Assembly: GCA_028694095.1 (NCBI GenBank) | Contig: JAQUTZ010000009.1 | Coordinates: 1-15,106, forward strand | Direction: 5' to 3' | DNA from: Minisyncoccota bacterium | GTDB taxonomy: Bacteria > Patescibacteriota > Minisyncoccia > Minisyncoccales > MHMH01 | DNA length: 15,106 nucleotides | Shown: positions 1 to 7,588 of the stretch, one piece after another | Position numbering within the stretch: the stretch's first letter is position 1 | Layout: every line of letters starts with the position of its first letter | Notes under the pieces: generated by a model | Database searches by the model: none | What the model was told of the DNA's origin: nothing | What the model saw: the letters and a program-made list of their open reading frames with translations, nothing else | Position numbers and translations under genes: made by a program

Positions 1-388
1 CGGCCTCTTTGTTTTGCTCCCTTGGAATGCTAGTGAAGCTCACTTTACTGAATTCTATTTTAAGATTCCAGGCCGCGATAAAGAGCTGCTGGATTCTCGG
101 TTCCATAATCTTATACTGCCCGTTCATTTGTTTTACCAAGAGCTCGGAATCGGCTCTCACCTCCACTTCTGCAGCTTTAATTCTATCCTTGCCGAAAAGA
201 GCTTTTGCTTTCTTTAATCCGAAAATAACTGCCTGGTATTCAGCCTCATTATTGGTTATGTTTTCCCCCAAATATTCTCCGTACTCCTTGAGCACTTTTC
301 CTTTGTTATCGGCGATGACAACGCCTATGCCTCCCGGCCCCGGATTGCCCCTCGCTCCTCCGTCGGTATATATAATTATTTTTTCCAT
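1..388 (-). CDS. rnhA: RNase H family ribonuclease (3' end cut by window)
   Basis: RNase HI-type enzyme that cleaves the RNA strand of RNA-DNA hybrids, acting in primer and R-loop removal. The ATG at 388 opens a frame of 129 codons that runs off the left edge. The first catalytic Asp is D9 in YTDGGARGNPGPGG, the catalytic Glu is E50 in TNNEAEY, and the next Asp is D80 in ADSELLVKQMNGQYK. The last acidic residue should follow NKEA, where the window ends. NNEAEY and the DSELLVKQMNG form are typical of the compact RNase HI branch related to reverse-transcriptase RNase H domains. The gene follows a terminator-like hairpin and its SD is weak (TTAGAG next to the ATG). No convincing promoter was found, so expression could be by read-through. 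The family call is firm; the exact subclass is less so. Confidence 0.93.
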   Translation of the reverse strand, partial: MEKIIIYTDGGARGNPGPGGIGVVIADNKGKVLKEYGEYLGENITNNEAEYQAVIFGLKKAKALFGKDRIKAAEVEVRADSELLVKQMNGQYKIMEPRIQQLFIAAWNLKIEFSKVSFTSIPREQNKEA

Positions 389-404
389 ACTCTAATTTTA
401 AAAC

Positions 405-440
405 AATTTAAGAAAAACTAAAAGCCGCCATACCGGCGGC
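405..440 (-). terminator. Rho-independent terminator after the DHH phosphoesterase gene
   Basis: A perfect 6-bp GC-only inverted repeat, GCCGCC (424-429) and GGCGGC (435-440), has a 5-nt loop. On the minus strand it is followed by a T-rich tract (about 423-405, TTTTAGTTTTTCTT). It begins 8 bp after the stop codon of the DHH gene at 449, the right place to end the long operon. The plus strand has A-rich sequence before the hairpin and T-rich sequence after it (about 443-450), so it could also work weakly in the other direction. Confidence 0.8.
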
Positions 441-448
441 GATATTTT

Positions 449-1600
449 TTATAATTCACTGAAATACTTTGACAAGCAATTCTTAAAGTCTTCCAGCTTA
501 TCATTGTCCACCCTGAATCCAGAGGCTTGGGGATGCCCTCCGTAAGTTTTAAGGAGTTTGGCGCAGCGCTTCATAGCGTCAACGCTGTCTATGCCTTTGG
601 GAGTTCTGACTGCTCCCTGAGAATCTTCCTCCCTTTGGCTGTATAAAAAAACCGGCTTTTTATGGCTGTTGCAAACCCTGGAGGCTGCCGGCCCGAGCAT
701 CAATACGGGCCAATCGTCGCCGCCTTCGAAAATAAACGGTTCGCCGGTCCTGCCCGCCAGCCTCTCTTCTATTTCTTCAACTATTTCTTTTATCCTAAAA
801 TGCTTGGCTTTGGATTTTTCCCAGAGCTCTTCCACCATAGCCTTGGCTTTCTCCAAGGAAGGCATGGTTAAAAGAATATAAGCTTCATTTAGGTGGTCTT
901 TAGTTCCTCCGGCGTGGCAAGCTGAAATTATCTTTTGGATGAGATGGTTTAAATCGCTATCTGGTCTTCCTACTTCGAAAAAAGCTCTCAATCCGGGCCG
1001 GTTGGTATCCCTTAGAACGCTCAACCCCCCGGAAATGATTTCCAAATTATCTTCTTTCTGGGGCATCATGTCGGCTATCGTAGCTATTGCCGCCAGCTCC
1101 AAAAAGCTGTTCCTTAAAGAAGAAGTCATTTTATCTCCCAGTATTTCTTCGGCAACCCTGTAGACTATTCCGGCAGCGGCAAATTCCTTAAAGGGATATT
1201 TGTCTCCTTTCTGCTTGGGGTCTACTATTATCGAAGCATCGGGCAACTTTTCCAATACTTTATGATGGTCCAGTATAATAACCTCTATGCCCATTTTTTT
1301 GGCTTCCTTTAGTTCCTTAAAATTACCTATGCCGCAATCCATGACAATCATCAAAGCCGGCGCCTTGTCTTTTAAATACCCCAAAGCCTCTTCATTGACC
1401 CCGTAGCCTTCTTCTTCCCGGTCGGGAAAATATACGGCAGAAACTTTTCCGCCCAAATTCCTTATGGACTCCTTCATTATTATAACCGAAGAAACGCCGT
1501 CCAAATCGGCGTCTCCGTAAAGTATTATATCTTCTCCCTTTTTCACGGCCTCCCTTATCCTTTTGGCCGCTTTTTTTATATTTTTAATTTCCTCTGCCAT
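449..1600 (-). CDS. RecJ-like DHH/DHHA1 family phosphoesterase
   Basis: DHH-superfamily phosphoesterase of 383 residues, most like the catalytic core of the single-strand 5'-3' exonuclease RecJ; NrnA-like oligoribonuclease activity is an alternative. The N-terminal DHH domain shows GDADLDG (D30, D32, D34), D88 in VMDCG, the DHH triad at 111-113 and D177 in IATIADMMP, which are the usual Mn/Mg ligands. The C-terminal DHHA1 domain carries GGHPQASGF (G354, G355, H356). RecJ proteins are commonly about 570 residues with an OB fold, which is absent here. The usual RecJ PRLNAAGR segment reads ISACHAGGTKD (226-236). The ATG at 1600 lies one base after the stop of pgk (TAA-A-ATG), with no SD, which suggests translational coupling. 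It is the last gene of its operon. DNA repair or nucleic acid turnover is likely, but the substrate is not proven. Confidence 0.88.
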   Translation of the reverse strand: MAEEIKNIKKAAKRIREAVKKGEDIILYGDADLDGVSSVIIMKESIRNLGGKVSAVYFPDREEEGYGVNEEALGYLKDKAPALMIVMDCGIGNFKELKEAKKMGIEVIILDHHKVLEKLPDASIIVDPKQKGDKYPFKEFAAAGIVYRVAEEILGDKMTSSLRNSFLELAAIATIADMMPQKEDNLEIISGGLSVLRDTNRPGLRAFFEVGRPDSDLNHLIQKIISACHAGGTKDHLNEAYILLTMPSLEKAKAMVEELWEKSKAKHFRIKEIVEEIEERLAGRTGEPFIFEGGDDWPVLMLGPAASRVCNSHKKPVFLYSQREEDSQGAVRTPKGIDSVDAMKRCAKLLKTYGGHPQASGFRVDNDKLEDFKNCLSKYFSEL

Positions 1601-1601
1601 T

Positions 1602-2642
1602 TTATTTCAGCGCCTCAATACCGGGAAGCTCTTTGCCGCTTAAAAATTCAAGCATCGCTCCTCCGCCGGTTGAAACGTGGCTGAACTTCGGCAAAAGGCC
1701 GATCCTATTAACAAATTCAACGGTTTCCCCTCCCCCTATTACAGAATGAGATCCGCTTTTAATTATCGCCTTGGCAATCTCTTCTGTTCCCCGGGAAAAT
1801 TCCTCTTCTTCTATTTTTCCGAAAGGCCCGTTCCAAAAAACAGTCCCAGCTTCTAATATCTTCTCTTTAAATATGCGAATGGTTTCAGGACCGATGTCTT
1901 TTCCGTCTCTGGCTTCGTCTACCGGCTTAACCACTTTACCGGGATATTTAAGTTCAATGTTTTCTTTAATAATCGCCTTATCAAGGAGTCCGCTTATCAA
2001 CACCCAATCGGCAACCGCTGAAATCCTGTCTATGACTTTCATTTTAGTATCGGCTTTAGCTCCGCCGATCACGGCCACTAAGGGCTTTTGGGGGCTCTCC
2101 ATTAAAGCCGACAGCTCCTCCACCTCTCTTTGCAGCAGCAATCCCGCTCCCGAGGGCAGCAGCTCCGGCACTCCCGAAATTGAAGCGTGGGCCCGGTGGG
2201 AAGCGCCGAAAGCGTCGTTTATATAAACATCTCCCATCTTGGCCAATTTTGCAGCAAAGCTTTTATCGCCCTCTTCTTCTCCCTTGTGAAACCTCAAATT
2301 CTCCAGCATTAAAATCTCCCCGGGAATCATTTTTTTAGTCCATTTTTCTATTTCCTCTCCCACGCAGTCGGGAGCCTTTGTAACGGAAACATCCAAATAT
2401 TCCATCAGCCTCACTTGAACCGGATCCATCTTTAATCCTTCAACCGCTTTTCCTCCCGGCCTCCCCAAGTGGCTCATAAGCACTATTTTAGCCTTGTTTT
2501 CCATTAAGTAAAAAATTGTCGGCAAGGCCTGTTTAATTCTGAAGTCATCCAAAATTTCCCCTTCTTTTGAAAGGGGAACATTGAAGTCGCATCTCACTAA
2601 AACCCTCTTGTCTTTGAGGTCAAAATCTACTAGGGATCTCAT
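1602..2642 (-). CDS. pgk: Phosphoglycerate kinase, shortened form
   Basis: Glycolytic enzyme that transfers phosphate from 1,3-bisphosphoglycerate to ADP in the cytosol. The substrate-domain motifs are all present: RCDFNVPL (17-24), R35 in DDFRI, SHLGRP (57-62), ENLRFHKGEE (114-123) and INDAFGASHRAHAS (141-154). In the nucleotide domain GGAK (193-196), DIGPET (249-254), WNGPFGKIE (270-278) and STGGGAMLEFLSGKELPG (324-341) are kept. The protein is 346 residues against about 390-400 for most bacterial PGKs. The segment between GGAK and DIGP is about 52 residues where about 96 are usual, and it lacks the GGGxAxTF motif. The usual GGGD(S/T) reads GGGETVEF (303-310). The frame is intact and the ATG shares one base with the upstream stop (TAATG). 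The identity is secure; the deletion is the odd point. Confidence 0.93.
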   Translation of the reverse strand: MRSLVDFDLKDKRVLVRCDFNVPLSKEGEILDDFRIKQALPTIFYLMENKAKIVLMSHLGRPGGKAVEGLKMDPVQVRLMEYLDVSVTKAPDCVGEEIEKWTKKMIPGEILMLENLRFHKGEEEGDKSFAAKLAKMGDVYINDAFGASHRAHASISGVPELLPSGAGLLLQREVEELSALMESPQKPLVAVIGGAKADTKMKVIDRISAVADWVLISGLLDKAIIKENIELKYPGKVVKPVDEARDGKDIGPETIRIFKEKILEAGTVFWNGPFGKIEEEEFSRGTEEIAKAIIKSGSHSVIGGGETVEFVNRIGLLPKFSHVSTGGGAMLEFLSGKELPGIEALK

Positions 2643-4315
2643 TAAAATTCCACGGTTTCTCCGGGATTAATTACCCCTCCTTTTTTATCTTCTTCGTTTT
2701 CATCAAGGGACTCCCCGATGACTTTTCTCAGTTCCCCCAAGTTCACTTCTTTCCTTTTGGGTTTTTGCCTTTCTTCTTTATCCTTCCTGGGGGGAGAAAA
2801 ATATACGGGCTTTTGCTCCATCGCCTCCTTCAGGGAAACCATTCCGCTTTTTTCCGGTTTCTTGGTTTCTTCCTGATTTCCTTCTTCCTTCTGTTTTTCC
2901 ATTTTTTTCCGGCAGGGCTTGCAATAAACGGGCCTCACCCCGTCGGGCTTAAAGGTTACCTTGGTGTCCTTGCCGCACAAGGAGCATTTGGCATCGTAAA
3001 GAACGGGCATTCCGGAAACAGGGGCAAGTCCGGCCTGCTCCATAGCCCCGGTCCATTTTGATATCTTGTCTTCCACTTCCGCCCTGGGAGTGCTGTATCT
3101 TTCCCTGGAAACCCTGATAATGCTGTCCCTGTTAGATTTCTCGGGAGCTGAAATAGGCGGCAGGGTGGTGGCTGAAAACGGCCGGCCGGCCAGTCCGTCT
3201 ATCATCAGCTTCAGATATACGTTGTATTTTCCAAGATTCACCAAATCCGTGGCCAGGAATTCCGGAGTAAATTCTTTCTCCAGATATTCGGCATCGTCAG
3301 CGCCGACCCTGAAAGATATTATGGTTCCCACGTTTCCGAATACCGCGTCTCTCACCTCTTCTTCCATCTGGGTAATATATTGATGTCCCAATATCAAAGC
3401 CAGCCTGTATTTTCTGGCTTCAGAAAGAATATTAGTAAAAGATTCCGTGGCAAAATTCTGGAATTCGTCTATATAAAGGAAGAAGTCCTTTCTTTTGTCT
3501 TCGGGAATATCCACTCTGGACATGGCTGCCAGCTGAAGCTTGGTAATCATCAAAGCCCCCAAAAGCCTGGAATTATCCTCTCCAACTCTTCCTTTGGACA
3601 GATTCATTATCAATATTTTTCCTTCGTCCATCACCCTCCTCATATCGAAAGAAGACTTCACCTGTCCGATGATATTCCTGATAAGGGGGGCTGAAATAAA
3701 CTGGCCGATCTTGTTTTGAATGGCGGCAGTGGCTTCAACCTCGTACCTTTGAGTGTACCTGGAATATTCCTGCACCCAGAAAGCCCTGACAACGGGGTCG
3801 CTGACTTTGTCCACCACTTTCCTCCTGTATTCGGCATCAGCCAGCATCCTGTTTACTCCCAAAAGAGTCGCGCCGGGATATTCCAATAAAGCCAAAATGC
3901 AATTATTGAGAATGTATTCCATTCTAGCCGACCAGACATCGGGCCAAATCTTTTTAAATACGCCCATAAGCCCGCCTGCCACCAAATGCCTGTGGGCCAA
4001 ATCCACCTCTTCCATGATGTTAAAGGCAATGGGGTAGTCTATGTCGCCGGGATTGATATATATAACGTCATTAATTCTGCTGGCGGGAATGTAATCAAGG
4101 AGTTCTTCCGACGCCTCTCCGTGCGGGTCCACAAAGCCGATTCCCTTTCCATCCTGGATATCCTGAATGGCCATGTTTTTCAGCATGACTGTTTTTCCCA
4201 TTCCGGTTTTTCCGACAACGTAAACATGCCGGCGGCGATCGTCCGTCCTTATGCCGAATTTCCGGCGGATATTCCTATAGGTTGTCTCAGCAAAAAAATT
4301 AATATCCTCAGACAT
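2642..4315 (-). CDS. VirD4/TraG/HerA-like ATPase with C-terminal zinc motif
   Basis: P-loop ATPase of 557 residues resembling type IV secretion coupling proteins and HerA-type translocases, which pump DNA or protein with ATP. Walker A is GKTGMGKT (35-42). FVDPHG (61-66) is typical of the VirD4/TraG group. Walker B is FFLYIDEFQNF with D283-E284, and GHQYITQM (310-317) is the following sensor-like motif. The tail carries C444-x2-C447-x17-C465-x2-C468, matching the known CxxC-x17-CxxC zinc-binding domain, followed by a Lys/Glu-rich, probably disordered end (about 475-557). No transmembrane helix is visible, unlike classical VirD4. The membrane anchor may come from the upstream Trp-rich protein, whose gene ends 9 bp before. 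No SD is seen at this ATG. No relaxase, VirB4 or pilin gene is nearby, so conjugation itself is unsupported. The fold call is strong; the cargo is unknown. Confidence 0.85.
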   Translation of the reverse strand: MSEDINFFAETTYRNIRRKFGIRTDDRRRHVYVVGKTGMGKTVMLKNMAIQDIQDGKGIGFVDPHGEASEELLDYIPASRINDVIYINPGDIDYPIAFNIMEEVDLAHRHLVAGGLMGVFKKIWPDVWSARMEYILNNCILALLEYPGATLLGVNRMLADAEYRRKVVDKVSDPVVRAFWVQEYSRYTQRYEVEATAAIQNKIGQFISAPLIRNIIGQVKSSFDMRRVMDEGKILIMNLSKGRVGEDNSRLLGALMITKLQLAAMSRVDIPEDKRKDFFLYIDEFQNFATESFTNILSEARKYRLALILGHQYITQMEEEVRDAVFGNVGTIISFRVGADDAEYLEKEFTPEFLATDLVNLGKYNVYLKLMIDGLAGRPFSATTLPPISAPEKSNRDSIIRVSRERYSTPRAEVEDKISKWTGAMEQAGLAPVSGMPVLYDAKCSLCGKDTKVTFKPDGVRPVYCKPCRKKMEKQKEEGNQEETKKPEKSGMVSLKEAMEQKPVYFSPPRKDKEERQKPKRKEVNLGELRKVIGESLDENEEDKKGGVINPGETVEF

Positions 4316-4324
4316 AAGAGTAAG

Positions 4325-5659
4325 TTATTCGACTGGCAGTCCCGGAGGAGCTTCTCCCCTCTTGGACTCAACCCTGGAAACAAACGGGGCCGGAGCCACC
4401 ACTCTTCCCGGGAAGTGGAAAATCGTTGCCAATTCTTCGGTATTTAAAATGAAAGAACCCTTTCCGCTTCCCGGAACAACCGGCGTTGGTTTCGGAAAAA
4501 GCGGCGTAAATCTTTTTATATACCTGAAAAACAGCCTTCTTTTCTTCCTGAAAGTTCTCCTGGCTCTCAGCAGGTCTAAAACGGGATACCTTTTAATTTT
4601 AGTCATCGTCCTTGGCCAGGGCTTAAGGGCGTTCAGATTTTCAGTGGAAAACTGGCCGAAGAATCCGAAAGGAATGCCCTTCACCCCCCCGAAGTAAGAT
4701 TCTCTTTTGGCTATGTAAATAAACCTGATATACGAATGGAAGCAGCGCTTGCCGACTTTCGATTCTACTCCTTCGACTATTTCCCTTTCCCCCGGAGTCA
4801 GTTTCATTTCCGGAGGAATGATCGGCTCCTCCTTCTTTTCTCCTTGGCCAGGCATGGTTCCATAGGCCAGCTCTTCGGCCGCCTCCCTTAAAATAGCCCT
4901 TTGCTTTCCCTTTTCAGGCCTTTTAGCCAGCTTGTCGGCAATCTCCCTGCCCCTTTTAATAAAATCCCCTGCAGCTTCTTTAGAGCTGCTGGTAACAGGT
5001 TCTACTGAAATCTGTATCCAAATCTGCTCTCCCGGCCCTATCTTGCCCATTCCCTCCAAAAGAGTGGCCATCGGGTCTACTCTTTTTTCTTCTTTGGCCG
5101 CTTCTTTTTCTTCAAAAAACTTTGTGTACGTCTTTATGGGATAAACGTCGGGCTTTATCATCTCAAAATCAGCGCCCCAAAGCTCCCAGTCTTTATTGGG
5201 CGCGTCCTGGGGAACGTATTTGGTATAATCGTCAACTAGGTCGATTTCCGCGTCGGGGTACTGGGAATAAATAGAAGATTCGATAGCGTTTCTCCGACCT
5301 TCCGAGCAGCGGATAAAAAGGTGGGGCTGCCCCTGCAAGCTGACCATTTCCAGCTGCATTGAATCGTTTTGCTTTCCTTCCCACCATTTTTCCCACCAGT
5401 CGGGGGGATCATAATTTTGGGCCCATAAAGAGGAAAAAACCTGCTCCATTGACCGAATTGGCTTGAGCACTTCTTTCGGCATCTTCACCTCCAGAAGAAT
5501 TTTTTTCTGCTTGAACATCCAGTCCTCCATCCTCCACCAAAGCCAGAAAAACTTAAAAGGACGCCAAAGAATAAAGGGTAGCGGAAGCCACCACCAATTC
5601 TTTAAGACGTCCCAAACGATATAGAGTGTTGGTTCTATTATTTGTATTGCTTGCTCCAT
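4325..5659 (-). CDS. Trp-rich membrane-anchored protein, partner of the VirD4-like ATPase
   Basis: I do not recognise a characterised family. It has 444 residues, starting at the ATG at 5659, 16 bp after the stop of the upstream regulator gene. A hydrophobic, strikingly Trp-rich stretch (about 13-43, including W22-W23-W24, W32, W39, W41 and W42) is interrupted by R33 and K36. It is probably one or two membrane segments or an interfacial anchor. A second cluster, DWWEKWWEG, lies at 87-95. After residue about 100 the protein looks soluble, with mixed alpha/beta sequence, a Lys/Glu-rich helix near 185-200, and a basic region rich in Arg/Lys followed by FTPLFPKPTPVVPGSGKGSF near the C terminus. 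Adjacency to the ATPase, whose own membrane helix is missing, suggests that it recruits that ATPase to the membrane, as a conjugative coupling subunit might. I recall similar unnamed pairs in Patescibacteria, but the function is inference. Confidence 0.72.
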   Translation of the reverse strand: MEQAIQIIEPTLYIVWDVLKNWWWLPLPFILWRPFKFFWLWWRMEDWMFKQKKILLEVKMPKEVLKPIRSMEQVFSSLWAQNYDPPDWWEKWWEGKQNDSMQLEMVSLQGQPHLFIRCSEGRRNAIESSIYSQYPDAEIDLVDDYTKYVPQDAPNKDWELWGADFEMIKPDVYPIKTYTKFFEEKEAAKEEKRVDPMATLLEGMGKIGPGEQIWIQISVEPVTSSSKEAAGDFIKRGREIADKLAKRPEKGKQRAILREAAEELAYGTMPGQGEKKEEPIIPPEMKLTPGEREIVEGVESKVGKRCFHSYIRFIYIAKRESYFGGVKGIPFGFFGQFSTENLNALKPWPRTMTKIKRYPVLDLLRARRTFRKKRRLFFRYIKRFTPLFPKPTPVVPGSGKGSFILNTEELATIFHFPGRVVAPAPFVSRVESKRGEAPPGLPVE

Positions 5660-5675
5660 TGTTAAGGCAACATCC

Positions 5676-6656
5676 TTAGGCCTTTCTTATAGTGTACCTT
5701 CCTTCGGGGGTTTTGGCAAAATACTTTTTGTTTTGCAGATTCAAAAGCACGGTATTGGGTTTGACCTTCCTTTGGCTTAAAACCTTTCTCACTATCTCAT
5801 CTGTAGACAGCGGCTTTCTTGATCCCTTTATTTCCCTGTAAATTACATCTCTGACAACGCCGGGTTCATATCCCCAGTCCCTTAAGCCGTAAAGGCCCCT
5901 GCCCACCAATACGAAGCGGGGATCCTTAATGAGCTCGTTATGGACCGTTTGAGGGATGACTTTCTTATGGGTATTCAAAACGGTGGAAGAATTTATCAAA
6001 GTGGCCACTTCGGTAAAGTGAAGAGGCTTTTCTTCTTTTTTTAAAACAATATAAGCTTTGTCTTTGATGCCCTTGGGATTTACTTCCGGCCATTCTTTCA
6101 GCCCGTAAAGTCCCTGGGGGCCCAAAAGAATATTTTTGGAAATTTCCGCGTAGGAAGCAGGAACGGAAGCGGGTAGAATCAAAGGCCGCTGGATTTTTTG
6201 CAGCTTTAAAGCGAAACCCTGCAGGATTTTCTTTGCCTTATCTACTGAATTTTTATCGGTTGTCCAAAAAGCATGAAACTCATCTGTTTCCGGCATCCTG
6301 AAAAAGGGCGCTCCGATATTCAGCAAAAAGAAAACGTAGTTTTTAAAATTATCGCCGCCGAACTGGGAAAGCAGCAAATCCTCCCTTTTCAGGGAAGCGT
6401 TGTTTTTCAAGTAATCGGCGTACTCCTTTAAAACGCGCTGGCAGGCGGGGGTTGAAGCTGTTTCCTTCAATCTTTGCAGGCCGTCGTTTTCTATCTGGCG
6501 AACCCTCTCTCTGGTAATTTCATAAGCTGCGCCCACAGCCTCCAGGGTTTCCCTTTCTCCCTGCAAACCGAAGCGCCGTACTATAATTTCCCTGGTCCTT
6601 TCGGGCAGGTTCTTAAGCAAATAATCGTGGCAAATTGTTCGGTAGTCGTGTTTCAT
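5676..6656 (-). CDS. Sigma-70 region 4-like / HARE-HTH fusion regulator
   Basis: Predicted DNA-binding protein of 326-330 residues. An N-terminal sigma-70 region 4-like module (about residues 17-69) reads LPERTREIIVRRFGL, then TLEAVGAAYEITRERVRQIEN, a classic helix-turn-helix. No region 2 is present, so it cannot be a full sigma factor. A middle helical part (75-190) is unassigned. HARE-HTH winged-helix sequence follows (about 198-266, KAYIVLKKEEKPLHFTEVATLI to GRGLYGLRDWG), as in RNA polymerase delta subunit, then a second winged-helix-like unit (270-330). The start is ATG 6656 or TTG 6668; I prefer the ATG because a promoter-like element puts the transcript start near 6665. It heads the operon with the membrane protein and ATPase. 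Transcriptional control or an RNA polymerase accessory role is inferred. Residue numbers count from the TTG. Confidence 0.78.
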   Translation of the reverse strand: MKHDYRTICHDYLLKNLPERTREIIVRRFGLQGERETLEAVGAAYEITRERVRQIENDGLQRLKETASTPACQRVLKEYADYLKNNASLKREDLLLSQFGGDNFKNYVFFLLNIGAPFFRMPETDEFHAFWTTDKNSVDKAKKILQGFALKLQKIQRPLILPASVPASYAEISKNILLGPQGLYGLKEWPEVNPKGIKDKAYIVLKKEEKPLHFTEVATLINSSTVLNTHKKVIPQTVHNELIKDPRFVLVGRGLYGLRDWGYEPGVVRDVIYREIKGSRKPLSTDEIVRKVLSQRKVKPNTVLLNLQNKKYFAKTPEGRYTIRKA

Positions 6657-6670
6657 TGTTTTATACAATG
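6654..6670. repeat. Inverted repeat over the start of the sigma-like/HARE gene
   Basis: CATTGT (6654-6659) and ACAATG (6665-6670) are a perfect 6-bp inverted repeat around TTTAT. It contains the ATG at 6656 and the TTG at 6668 and sits at the predicted transcript start. It could be an operator for the DNA-binding protein it precedes or a weak hairpin over the start codon. The low GC makes a stable RNA hairpin doubtful. Confidence 0.4.
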
Positions 6671-6672
6671 AT

Positions 6673-6701
6673 ATTTAAGCACACATCGCTTAAATTGTCA
6701 A
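6673..6701 (-). promoter_or_regulatory. Promoter for the sigma-like/HARE gene, overlapping the secF stop
   Basis: On the minus strand TTGACA (6701-6696) is followed by a 17-bp spacer and TTAAAT (6678-6673), preceded by TGC as an extended -10. The secF stop codon TGA (6700-6698) lies inside the -35 box. The predicted transcript start near 6665 leaves about 10 nt or fewer before ATG 6656. Confidence 0.6.
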
Positions 6702-7588
6702 GCAATTTTCTTTCTCCATTTCAGCCAGGCCGCTAAAATGGGGCTAGCCAAGAACAAGGAAGAGTAGGTTCCGGCCGCGATTCCGATAATCAAAGCCAGG
6801 GAGAAATACTTGAGGGTTTCGCCTCCAAAGAAGTAAATTGCTGAAAGAACCAATAAAGTGGTTAGAGAAGTATTGATGCATCTGGTAAGGCTTCTGTTTA
6901 AGGCCTTGTTTACCGTTTCCTCGAAGGTAACTCCCTCCCTCCTGATAAGGGCCTCTCTGATTCTGTCGAAAACCACCACCGTGTTATTGATGGAATATCC
7001 AAGGACGGTAAGGAGGGCTGTAACCACCGGAATGGTAAACTGGACTTCCATATAGTATCCCATCACCGAAAACACTCCCACGGGGATAAGGACGTCATGG
7101 AAAAGCGCTATCAAGGAAGCAATTCCGTACTGCCATGAGCGAACCGGCCTTTGAACTTTCCTGAAAGCGAAGGCAACGTATAAAACGATGGAAATCAGAG
7201 CCAGGAAAATAAGGAGCATGGTTTTGTTTTTAAGCTCCTGGCCTATTACCGGGCCTATTGATTCGAACCTCAGCTCCTCGGCCTGATATCCTTCGCTGAG
7301 CATGCCTAAGATTTCCTGATGGGTCTCCTCGCTCATATCCCCCATTCTGATTATCAGCCCGTTCTCATCTGTCGGCTGGACTTGGACTTCGCCGAAATCA
7401 GAAAGAGCGTCTCTGACCGCCTGAGCGGAAGGCATGGCGTCTTCATAGGAAATTTCAATTATGCTTCCCCCGGTAAAATCAATTCCCGGATTCAATCCGA
7501 AGGTAAAAATTCCGGCCAGGCATCCTGCCATTAAAAGTCCGGAAAAAGCAAAATATATTTTTTTGTATTTAAGAAAGTTGACTTGCAT
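6698..7588 (-). CDS. secF: Protein translocase subunit SecF
   Basis: Membrane subunit of SecDF, the proton-driven accessory that helps pull exported proteins through SecYEG after SecA. It has 296 residues, normal for SecF. An N-terminal membrane helix (about 11-31) is followed by [16 protein letters not shown] (31-46), the family signature, then a periplasmic-type domain. The motif [15 protein letters not shown] precedes a bundle of about five membrane helices that includes [18 protein letters not shown], the conserved TM4 motif. The ATG at 7588 lies inside the end of metK with a 20-bp overlap and no SD, so it probably depends on translation of metK. The TGA stop is embedded in the -35 box of the next gene. 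The identity is secure. Confidence 0.97.
   Translation of the reverse strand: MQVNFLKYKKIYFAFSGLLMAGCLAGIFTFGLNPGIDFTGGSIIEISYEDAMPSAQAVRDALSDFGEVQVQPTDENGLIIRMGDMSEETHQEILGMLSEGYQAEELRFESIGPVIGQELKNKTMLLIFLALISIVLYVAFAFRKVQRPVRSWQYGIASLIALFHDVLIPVGVFSVMGYYMEVQFTIPVVTALLTVLGYSINNTVVVFDRIREALIRREGVTFEETVNKALNRSLTRCINTSLTTLLVLSAIYFFGGETLKYFSLALIIGIAAGTYSSLFLASPILAAWLKWRKKIA

Noticed and set aside
389..423. Promoter for the RNase H gene (TAAAAT six bases before the ATG)
   Set aside because: No acceptable -35 box at 16-18 bp, and the region is AT-rich because it is the terminator tail.
1771..2226. Open frame of 151 codons on the plus strand opposite pgk
   Set aside because: Antisense shadow of a conserved gene, Ser/Pro-rich low-complexity translation, no start signals.
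2642..5659. Conjugative element or integrated plasmid
   Set aside because: Only the coupling-type ATPase is present. No relaxase, VirB-type proteins, integrase, att repeats or transposase are visible, and the flanks are housekeeping genes.
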